From positions 1 through 10,857 of the forward strand of contig JASLGV010000225.1 of the NCBI GenBank assembly GCA_030149995.1: DNA of 10,857 nucleotides, in the 5' to 3' direction. The translations under genes and the position numbers were made by a program. Under the pieces are notes generated by a model, which did no database searches, had not been told where the DNA came from, and saw nothing but the letters and a program-made list of their open reading frames with translations. Source of the stretch: Pedobacter sp. Lineage in GTDB: Bacteria > Bacteroidota > Bacteroidia > Sphingobacteriales > Sphingobacteriaceae. Positions 5,487 to 10,857 of this stretch are shown piece after piece; the stretch's first letter is position 1; each line of letters starts with the position of its first letter.

Positions 5487-6638
5487 ATGAAAAGAATGTT
5501 ATTTACTGCGGTGGCTTTATTGCCGCTTGCGGCCATGGCCCAGAAGCCATTTACCATTAATGGAAATATTAAAGGTTTAAAAACCGGCGATAAAGTTTAC
5601 CTCGTTTATTCATCAGACGAAAACAATATAACAGATTCTGCAACAGTTGCGAATGGCGTATTCAGCTTTAAAGGAAGTTTGACAGACCCGGCACAAGGTG
5701 GTTTATTTTTAAATAAAAACCCATATGTGCAGCGCCCGGCACCTGGCGAGCGCCTGGATGCTCTTTCTTTATACATTGAGCCGGGTAACCTGAAGTTAAC
5801 AGCAACAGACTCGCTTAAAAATTCAGTCATTACCGGATCTCTTGTAAACGATGATGCAAAAAAGTTGAAAGCGCTTACACAGCCTGTTAACGATCAACTG
5901 GCTGCAATTAATGCCGATTTTTTGAAATTAACTGAGGAGCAGAAAAAAGATCCGAAAGTTAGAGAAGAAGTAGGTGCCAAGTATGATAAAATTGCCGGAG
6001 GGTTGAAACCGATTTTTATGGATTTTGCCAAAAACCATCCTAAATCATTTATCAGTTTAGCTGCTGTAGGCCAGCTGACAAGCGATCCGGATCAAATGGA
6101 GCAGGCAGAGAAAGTTTTCGATGGCCTGTCTGCTGAAGTGAAGGCAACAAAACAAGGAAAATCCCTGGCTCAATATTTTGGAGCTTTGAAGAAAACAGGT
6201 GTTGGGGTAATGGCCATGGATTTTACACAGAATGATGTAAACGATAAACCGGTTAAGCTTTCTGATTTTAGAGGTAAGTATGTGCTGGTTGATTTTTGGG
6301 CTTCCTGGTGTGGACCATGCCGTCAGGAAAATCCAAATGTTGTGGCTGCCTACAACAAGTTTAAAGATAAAGGCTTTACCATTTTGGGGGTTTCATTAGA
6401 TGATGCCAAAAGAGGCGGAAAAGCAGCCTGGTTAAAGGCAATTGAAGATGATAAACTGGCCTGGACACAGGTGTCGGATTTGAAATTCTGGAAAAATGAA
6501 GTTGCAGTAATGTATGGCATTCACAGTATTCCGGCTAACTTTTTAATAGATCCGACTGGTAAAATCATTGCAAGAGATTTAAGAGAAGAAGCCCTACAGG
6601 AAAAACTGGACGAGCTTTTGAATAAAAAATCAAAATAA
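5487..6638 (+). CDS. Secreted TlpA-like thiol-disulfide oxidoreductase with N-terminal DUF4369 domain
   Basis: A periplasmic or surface thioredoxin-fold protein of 383 residues that exchanges disulfides with partner proteins. The N-terminus is a classical signal peptide: M-K-R, a hydrophobic stretch and A-M-A followed by Q19, with cleavage expected after residue 18 or so. There is no lipobox cysteine. Residues about 20-115 form the beta-rich DUF4369 domain that often precedes TlpA domains in Bacteroidota (INGNIKGLKTGDKVYLVY at the start). A charged helical linker spans about 120-235. The TlpA/AhpC-TSA domain is at about 240-380, with W-A-S-W-C-G-P-C at 271-278 (C275 nucleophile, C278 resolving) and the cis-proline P349 in S-I-P-A-N-F-L-I-D. 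The specific partner is unknown; cytochrome c maturation or oxidative protein quality control are typical roles. It ends at the terminator shared with purD. Confidence 0.92.
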   Translation: MKRMLFTAVALLPLAAMAQKPFTINGNIKGLKTGDKVYLVYSSDENNITDSATVANGVFSFKGSLTDPAQGGLFLNKNPYVQRPAPGERLDALSLYIEPGNLKLTATDSLKNSVITGSLVNDDAKKLKALTQPVNDQLAAINADFLKLTEEQKKDPKVREEVGAKYDKIAGGLKPIFMDFAKNHPKSFISLAAVGQLTSDPDQMEQAEKVFDGLSAEVKATKQGKSLAQYFGALKKTGVGVMAMDFTQNDVNDKPVKLSDFRGKYVLVDFWASWCGPCRQENPNVVAAYNKFKDKGFTILGVSLDDAKRGGKAAWLKAIEDDKLAWTQVSDLKFWKNEVAVMYGIHSIPANFLIDPTGKIIARDLREEALQEKLDELLNKKSK

Positions 6639-6655
6639 TCCGTAAAGGATGTTGT

Positions 6656-6695
6656 AAACAAAAAGGGTTCATGATCTCATGAACCCTTTTTGTTT
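6656..6695. terminator. Bidirectional terminator between the TlpA-like gene and purD
   Basis: A 19-bp perfect stem pairs 6656-6674 (AAACAAAAAGGGTTCATGA) with 6677-6695, separated only by TC. The A5/T5 tracts inside each arm give a U-run in both directions, so one hairpin can stop transcription from both convergent genes. It lies 17 nt past the TlpA-like gene's stop and 21 nt past the purD stop. Confidence 0.92.
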
Positions 6696-6716
6696 GGTAT
6701 GGAATTGTTAACTGCG

Positions 6717-7988
6717 TTAGATCAAGTCGAAACCAATATCTTCTCTGAAATATTTACCATCGAAATAAATCCGGCCGGCATCAGCTGTAGCTGCCTGCAA
6801 AGCAGTAAATAAATCCTTTTGCAGACTTGTAATGGCAATAACACGACCGCCATTTGTTTTAACCACATCGTTTTCTAAAACGGTTCCTGCATGGAAAGCC
6901 GTTGAATGGCGCAGGTTTTCGATCCCTGAGATGGCTTTACCTTTCAGGTAATCGCCCGGGTAGCCACCGGCAACAATCATTACAGTTGCAGCTGTCTGGT
7001 CAGATATTTTTAATTCTATCGTGTTTAATTTTTTCTCTGCGGCAGCAACGAAAAGGGTAACCAGGTCGTTTTCAATACGCGGAATAACACTTTCGGTTTC
7101 CGGATCACCCAAGCGTGCGTTGTATTCTATTACATAAGGATCATCGCCTACTTTGATCAATCCGAAGAAAATGAAACCTGTATAATCGATGTTATCTTTT
7201 TTCAGGCCATTTACAGTTGGCTTTATAATTCTTTCTTCTATTTTTTGAAGAAAATCTGCAGAAGCAAAAGCAACAGGCGAAACAGACCCCATACCACCTG
7301 TATTTAAACCGGTATCTGCCAGGCCAATTTTTTTATAGTCTTTGGCTTCGGGTAAGGTAATGTAATGCTCACCATCGGTCAGGATAAAAACAGAAAGTTC
7401 TATACCAGATAAAAATTCTTCAATCACCACGGTTGTTCCTGCAGCACCAAATTTACCGCCCAGCATCAGCTCCAGTTCTGCCTGTGCTTCTTCTGTTGAC
7501 TGGCAGATCAGTACACCTTTACCGGCAGCAAGGCCATCGGCTTTTAATACAACGGGTAATGCATGGTTTTGAAGATAATCAAGTCCTTCCTTTAACGTTT
7601 GTGCCGTAAAAGAAGCAGATGCTGCCGTTGGTATGCCATGGCGTTGCATAAATTGCTTTGAAAAATCTTTACTGCCTTCTAAAATGGCACCTTCTTTTTT
7701 AGGTCCGATTACCGGGATTTGCTTCAGCTGATCGTCTGCCAGGAAGAAATCGTGGATACCATTTACCAATGGTTCTTCAGGCCCTACCACCACCATTGAA
7801 ATCTGCTCGTCTAAAACAATGTTTTTAATGCCTTCAAAATCATTAACGCCTACGTTAATATTTTTACCGTACGCTTCGGTACCACCGTTTCCGGGTGCAA
7901 TAATTAATTTATCACAGTGTGAAGACTGGCTGATTTTCCAGGCGAGGGTACTCTCTCTGCCGCCTGAACCTAAAAGTAAGATGTTCAT
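6717..7988 (-). CDS. purD: Phosphoribosylamine-glycine ligase (GAR synthetase)
   Basis: Catalyses the second step of purine synthesis, joining glycine to 5-phosphoribosylamine with ATP, in the cytosol. The 423-residue protein has the full family length and the domain order of PurD: an N-terminal domain starting MNILLLGSGGRE with P-G-N-G-G-T (32-37) and V-V-G-P-E-E-P-L-V (67-75); the ATP-grasp domain with L-K-A-D-G-L-A-A-G-K-G-V (148-159), E-E-F-L-S-G (190-195) and G-G-M-G-S (231-235); and Y-N-A-R-L-G-D-P-E-T (289-298), which carries the metal ligands. No key residue appears lost. It stands alone rather than in a pur cluster, convergent with the TlpA-like gene. The start ATG is unambiguous because the universal N-terminus begins there, yet a promoter box ends only 5 nt upstream, so the mRNA is probably leaderless. 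Confidence 0.97.
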   Translation of the reverse strand: MNILLLGSGGRESTLAWKISQSSHCDKLIIAPGNGGTEAYGKNINVGVNDFEGIKNIVLDEQISMVVVGPEEPLVNGIHDFFLADDQLKQIPVIGPKKEGAILEGSKDFSKQFMQRHGIPTAASASFTAQTLKEGLDYLQNHALPVVLKADGLAAGKGVLICQSTEEAQAELELMLGGKFGAAGTTVVIEEFLSGIELSVFILTDGEHYITLPEAKDYKKIGLADTGLNTGGMGSVSPVAFASADFLQKIEERIIKPTVNGLKKDNIDYTGFIFFGLIKVGDDPYVIEYNARLGDPETESVIPRIENDLVTLFVAAAEKKLNTIELKISDQTAATVMIVAGGYPGDYLKGKAISGIENLRHSTAFHAGTVLENDVVKTNGGRVIAITSLQKDLFTALQAATADAGRIYFDGKYFREDIGFDLI

Positions 7989-7993
7989 GTGCG

Positions 7994-8024
7994 CAAAGAT
8001 AATATTTTAGGAGTAAGAAGCACA
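7994..8024 (-). promoter_or_regulatory. Promoter of purD, abutting the start codon
   Basis: On the minus strand TATCTTTG (8001-7994) is a perfect TAnnTTTG box, and TGTG (8024-8021) lies exactly 19 nt upstream, one base off TTTG. The -7 box ends 5 nt before the purD ATG, so transcription should start at or within a base or two of the start codon. Confidence 0.65.
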
Positions 8025-8070
8025 TACATTTGATGGGCTAAGTACTTGCATTTGCGCATTAAAAAAATGC

Positions 8071-8952
8071 TTAACTTCCTTTGGCGTTGCGGGTCATCTG
8101 TTCGAGTAAATCCCACATTTCGTTTGGAATGGCTTCGAGCCCGTTAAACTGCCCGGCTCCCTGCAACCATTCGCCGCCATCAATACTGATGATTTCGCCA
8201 TTGATATAACCAGAGAAATCGCTGACTAAAAAGGCAGCGAGGTTGGCAAGCTCCTGGTGGTCGCCAACACGTTTAAGTGGTACGCGGTTTTTGAAATCGA
8301 ATTTTTTGGCCAGATCGCCCGGAAGCAGGCGTTCCCAGGCTCCTTTTGTTGGAAACGGACCTGGTGCTATGGCATTTGTGCGGATGCCATATTTTCCCCA
8401 TTCTACGGCGAGCGACCGGGTTAAAGCCAGTACGCCTCCTTTTGCACAGGCAGAGGGAACCACATAGGCAGAGCCCGTAAAAGCATAAGTGGTAATGATG
8501 TTTAAAACCGTAGCAGACTGTTTTTCTTTGATCCAGTGTTTACCAAAAGCCAGTGTACAGTTAACGGTTCCTTTCAGAACAATATCGATGATGGACGAAA
8601 AGGCATTGGCTGATAAGCGTTCTGTAGGAGAAATAAAGTTGCCGGCAGCATTGTTAAGCAATACATCCACACGGCCAAATTTTTCAATGGTTTTTTGCAG
8701 TACAAGTTCTATTTGTTCGGTATCGCGAACATCGCAGGCAACAGCCAGGACACTTCCTCCGGTTTTTTCTTCCATCTCGTCGGCTGTTTTTTGCAGCACT
8801 TCAAGCTTGCGGCTCGTAATAACAAGATTGGCGCCCAACTTTAGAAAATATAATCCCATTGCTTTACCTAAGCCTGTTCCGCCTCCGGTAATTACAATCG
8901 TTTTGCCTTTTAAAGCATTATCTCTGAGCATGGGTTGGTTGTAACTAAGCAT
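8071..8952 (-). CDS. SDR-type 2,4-dienoyl-CoA reductase (mitochondrial DECR-like)
   Basis: Reduces 2,4-dienoyl-CoA with NADPH to a trans-3-enoyl-CoA during breakdown of unsaturated fatty acids with even-numbered double bonds. The 293-residue protein has T-G-G-G-T-G-L-G (22-29) for the cofactor, N-N-A-A-G-N-F-I-S-P-T-E-R-L-S (100-114), very close to human DECR1, and Y156 and K171 with the same 15-residue spacing as Y199 and K214 of human DECR1. The classical SDR Y-x-x-x-K tyrosine is S167 here, again as in DECR, which rules out an ordinary FabG-type reductase. N-x-x-A-x-x-P-G (193-198) and D-G-G (258-260) are standard. This type is unrelated to the flavin/iron-sulfur FadH of E. coli. An ATG at 8931 (M8) is an alternative start and leaves all domains intact. 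It follows the enoyl-CoA isomerase gene by 36 nt on the same strand, probably in one transcript. Confidence 0.9.
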   Translation of the reverse strand: MLSYNQPMLRDNALKGKTIVITGGGTGLGKAMGLYFLKLGANLVITSRKLEVLQKTADEMEEKTGGSVLAVACDVRDTEQIELVLQKTIEKFGRVDVLLNNAAGNFISPTERLSANAFSSIIDIVLKGTVNCTLAFGKHWIKEKQSATVLNIITTYAFTGSAYVVPSACAKGGVLALTRSLAVEWGKYGIRTNAIAPGPFPTKGAWERLLPGDLAKKFDFKNRVPLKRVGDHQELANLAAFLVSDFSGYINGEIISIDGGEWLQGAGQFNGLEAIPNEMWDLLEQMTRNAKGS

Positions 8953-8988
8953 ATTGTATGGATTTCGTATACCTATAGATTAATTATA

Positions 8989-9750
8989 TTATTTGCGTTG
9001 CAGGTTCTCTAAAATGGTTTTTAAGATATGCCTGGTTGATGGAGACCACCATTGGGCAAGCACTTTATCGAGGGTTTCAGACTGATTGGCTGTTAGGGCT
9101 GCAATAAGCGACTGGCGGATGTTTAATTTACTTTGCTGCCAGGTATTTGCTTCGAGCTCTATGTATTTTTTTATTTTCCTTTCGGCAGCTGTAAGCAGGC
9201 GGTCTGCTTCTACCACTTCATCAACCAATCCCACCTGTAAAGCCTCTTCGGGTGAATATAATTTGCCGCTTAGCAAACTTCTTGAAGCTTCTGCCTGGCC
9301 AATCCAGAAGGCATAAAGCTGAAAAATACTATGTGGAACAATGATGCCTACCGGAACTTCGTTTAAGCCGATTATATAGGGGCCACTGGCCATTACGCGG
9401 TAATCGCAAGCCAAAGCCATTATGCAGCCACCCGCCGGACTGTGCCCGCTAATAGCAGCCACCAATGGTTTTTTAAAGCTTACCAGGTTGGCTGCAAAGG
9501 ATAAAAACAGTTCCCAGAAAGACCTTGTTTCTTCTTCGTTCAATTCGTACAGTTCGATCAGATCCAGGCCGGCCGAAAAAAACGGGGTATTGCCTGTTAG
9601 AATTACACCCGAAACCTGATCGTCGGCTTCAATGTTTTTCAATATGTCGTTGAGCTCCGTTATTAACACACGGTTCATGGCATTTGACTTACCCCGATCT
9701 AATGTAATGGTTGCAATACGGTCTTTTAAACTAACTTTTATGGTATTCAT
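8989..9750 (-). CDS. Delta3,delta2-enoyl-CoA isomerase (crotonase fold, mitochondrial ECI1-like)
   Basis: Shifts a 3-cis or 3-trans double bond to the 2-trans position so that beta-oxidation of unsaturated fatty acids can proceed. The 253-residue crotonase-fold protein carries S-A-G-L-D-L (59-64) and P-A-G-G-C (105-109), which form the oxyanion hole, and G-L-N-E-V-P-V-G-I (128-136), where E131 aligns with the catalytic glutamate of mitochondrial ECI1 (GLNETQLGI). P-E-E-A-L-Q-V-G-L-V-D at about 167-177 also matches ECI1 well. Only one catalytic glutamate is evident, which fits an isomerase better than a two-glutamate hydratase. Annotation as a generic enoyl-CoA hydratase/isomerase is possible. 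It is the upstream partner of the dienoyl-CoA reductase gene. No strong TAnnTTTG box is seen in the 52 nt before it, so it may also be read from the plug-protein gene upstream. Confidence 0.88.
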   Translation of the reverse strand: MNTIKVSLKDRIATITLDRGKSNAMNRVLITELNDILKNIEADDQVSGVILTGNTPFFSAGLDLIELYELNEEETRSFWELFLSFAANLVSFKKPLVAAISGHSPAGGCIMALACDYRVMASGPYIIGLNEVPVGIIVPHSIFQLYAFWIGQAEASRSLLSGKLYSPEEALQVGLVDEVVEADRLLTAAERKIKKYIELEANTWQQSKLNIRQSLIAALTANQSETLDKVLAQWWSPSTRHILKTILENLQRK

Positions 9751-9802
9751 ATCTTACTATTGTTTCCTGTTTGGCAACATACAAAAAATATTTTGTGTCG
9801 CT

Positions 9803-10857
9803 TTATTGTACTGTATAATTAAATACTTTTCTGGCCAGGCGTCCATCGGCATCTATGCCCTCTATCACAACTCTATAGGTCGCGGCTTCTGCAGCATTAT
9901 AAAATTCAAAAGATCCTTTACCTTCTTTATCGGTTACAACTTGCGGGTTCCAGTAAATGGTTGACCTGAAATCTGGGGTATTGCTGTTGGCTCCCGAATC
10001 GTATTTTGGTGAATAAAATTCGCGCGAGACAGAAAAGCCCTGAGGCGTTACCGTAACAATGCCTGGTGCATATTGCGCATAGCTGTTATTGCCACCTCCA
10101 CGTTTCGTGGTGATAATTAAAACACCTCCGCTACCTTGTGAACCATAAATGGATGTGTTAAAAGAACTTTTTAACAGCTCGATTGATTCGACATCTGACG
10201 GAGAAATCATGCTTAAAAAATCAGAATCAACGGACATTCCATCCATTATAACCTGCACCGGTGCTCCCGATAAATTTCTGTTTAAGTACATCACTTCGCC
10301 CCTAAAGGTTACGCCAGGTAACCGGCCTTGCAAGCATTGAATTAAGTTTACGCAAGTGCTGAGCTGATCGGCTTCCATTACAAAATCAGCCTGACCGGGG
10401 CCATTTAAATTCGATGAGTTCTTTGCTTTGGGCTCTTTTTTCTGTGTAATGGTTACTTCCTTCAGTTTGATGGTTCGTTCCAGTAAACCCAGGCGGGTCA
10501 TCTCGTTAAAATAACGGTCGCTTTCTTTGATGTATTTCATCAGGGCATCGTTTACATTTACTTCAATATCGCCGCTATTTTTGTTTTTAGTAACCACCTG
10601 CCCTGGAACCACATCGAGTTTTATATCTACAGATTTGCGGTCTGCTTTGGTTCTGGCCTGTACAACAAACTTGGTGCTATCACCAAAAACCAAATCTTTA
10701 AATTCAAACCTGCCTTCTTCGTTGGTTACCGTATCTATTACCATAATACCGCCTTTGGTAGACATAATCATTACTTTACCACCTGCTACAGGTTTTTTAC
10801 CCTTGGTTATGGTACCGCTTATCGTAATGGATTCTTCTGGTTTGAAGGTAATATTGG
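9803..10857 (-). CDS. TonB-plug domain protein without beta-barrel, C-terminal 350 residues (5' end outside window)
   Basis: The frame stays open to the window edge upstream of the first internal ATG (10771), so this is the C-terminal part of a longer gene; 350 residues are visible. Residues 1 to about 85 are a carboxypeptidase-regulatory-like beta-sandwich (I-S-G-T-I-T-K-G-K-K-P-V-A-G-G-K-V, then N-E-E-G-R-F-E-F). A charged linker follows. Residues about 156-252 are a TonB receptor plug (L-Q-G-R-L-P-G-V-T near 175-183, V-I-M-D-G-M near 202-207, D-V-E-S-I-E-L-L-K near 221-229, and G-G-V-L-I-I-T-T-K near 243-251). After that only about 98 residues remain, ending in a small beta-sandwich (W-N-P, D-K-E-G-K-G-S-F-E-F, Y-R-V-V-I-E-G-I). 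A 22-strand barrel cannot fit, so this is not an outer-membrane channel by itself. Whole members of this kind usually have macroglobulin-like repeats upstream, but that part is not seen here. Confidence 0.85.
   Translation of the reverse strand, partial: NITFKPEESITISGTITKGKKPVAGGKVMIMSTKGGIMVIDTVTNEEGRFEFKDLVFGDSTKFVVQARTKADRKSVDIKLDVVPGQVVTKNKNSGDIEVNVNDALMKYIKESDRYFNEMTRLGLLERTIKLKEVTITQKKEPKAKNSSNLNGPGQADFVMEADQLSTCVNLIQCLQGRLPGVTFRGEVMYLNRNLSGAPVQVIMDGMSVDSDFLSMISPSDVESIELLKSSFNTSIYGSQGSGGVLIITTKRGGGNNSYAQYAPGIVTVTPQGFSVSREFYSPKYDSGANSNTPDFRSTIYWNPQVVTDKEGKGSFEFYNAAEAATYRVVIEGIDADGRLARKVFNYTVQ

Noticed and set aside
8056..8070. Small hairpin GCATT-AAAAA-AATGC directly after the dienoyl-CoA reductase stop
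   Set aside because: A 5-bp stem without a following U-run on the minus strand is too weak to call a terminator.
8489..8944. 151-codon plus-strand ORF opposite the dienoyl-CoA reductase gene
   Set aside because: Its product is serine/threonine-rich with no recognisable domain, and the opposite strand encodes a clear conserved enzyme; it is a frame shadow.
9783..9798. ACAAAA/TTTTGT inverted repeat between the plug-protein gene and the isomerase gene
   Set aside because: Six A/T-rich pairs around 4 nt are too weak to call an operator or terminator; the nearby TATTTTTTG is one base too long for a proper -7 box.
9632..9964. 110-codon plus-strand ORF spanning the gap between the isomerase and plug-protein genes
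   Set aside because: Most of it lies antisense to two well-supported genes, and the translation shows no family signature or promoter.

Overview
The window reads as chromosomal DNA of a Bacteroidota bacterium, most likely of the Pedobacter/Sphingobacteriaceae type. The signs are promoters of the TTTG-N19-TAnnTTTG form, almost no Shine-Dalgarno sequences, a TonB-plug/carboxypeptidase-regulatory protein, a DUF4369-TlpA lipid-free periplasmic thioredoxin, and protein sequences that resemble members of that group. I see no mobile element, tRNA, rRNA or CRISPR array, and no gene-free stretch longer than about 200 bases.

Layout. Positions 1-179 (-) hold the start of a tryptophan 2,3-dioxygenase gene. 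Positions 215-1662 (+) form a self-contained fluoride-response unit: a promoter, a fluoride (crcB-motif) riboswitch, a CLC-F type fluoride/proton antiporter gene and a strong terminator. Positions 1661-3977 (-) hold a two-gene operon: an NAD(P)-dependent epimerase/dehydratase-like SDR, then an overlapping phosphoserine phosphatase whose C-terminal half looks like 3-phosphoglycerate dehydrogenase with its catalytic core removed. Positions 4071-5291 (+) hold an arginase-fold protein with half of its metal ligands replaced, preceded by a perfect inverted repeat over its promoter. Positions 5384-6695 (+) hold a secreted TlpA-like thioredoxin, ending at a bidirectional terminator shared with the convergent purD (6717-7988, -). 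Positions 8071-9750 (-) hold a fatty-acid pair: a delta3,delta2-enoyl-CoA isomerase followed by an SDR-type 2,4-dienoyl-CoA reductase, both resembling the mitochondrial enzymes. Positions 9803-10857 (-) hold the C-terminal part of a TonB-plug protein without a beta-barrel; the rest lies outside the window.

How the genes work together. Three units make clear functional sense: fluoride sensing with fluoride export, the isomerase/reductase pair that lets beta-oxidation handle unsaturated fatty acids, and a phosphatase that may be feedback-controlled by serine through a borrowed ACT domain. The remaining genes are ordinary metabolism (purine synthesis, tryptophan breakdown, thiol redox). Nothing here looks like a wholly new multi-gene system. 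The best leads are the SerB-SerA remnant fusion, the fluoride riboswitch with an unclear expression platform, and the metal-ligand-poor arginase homologue.
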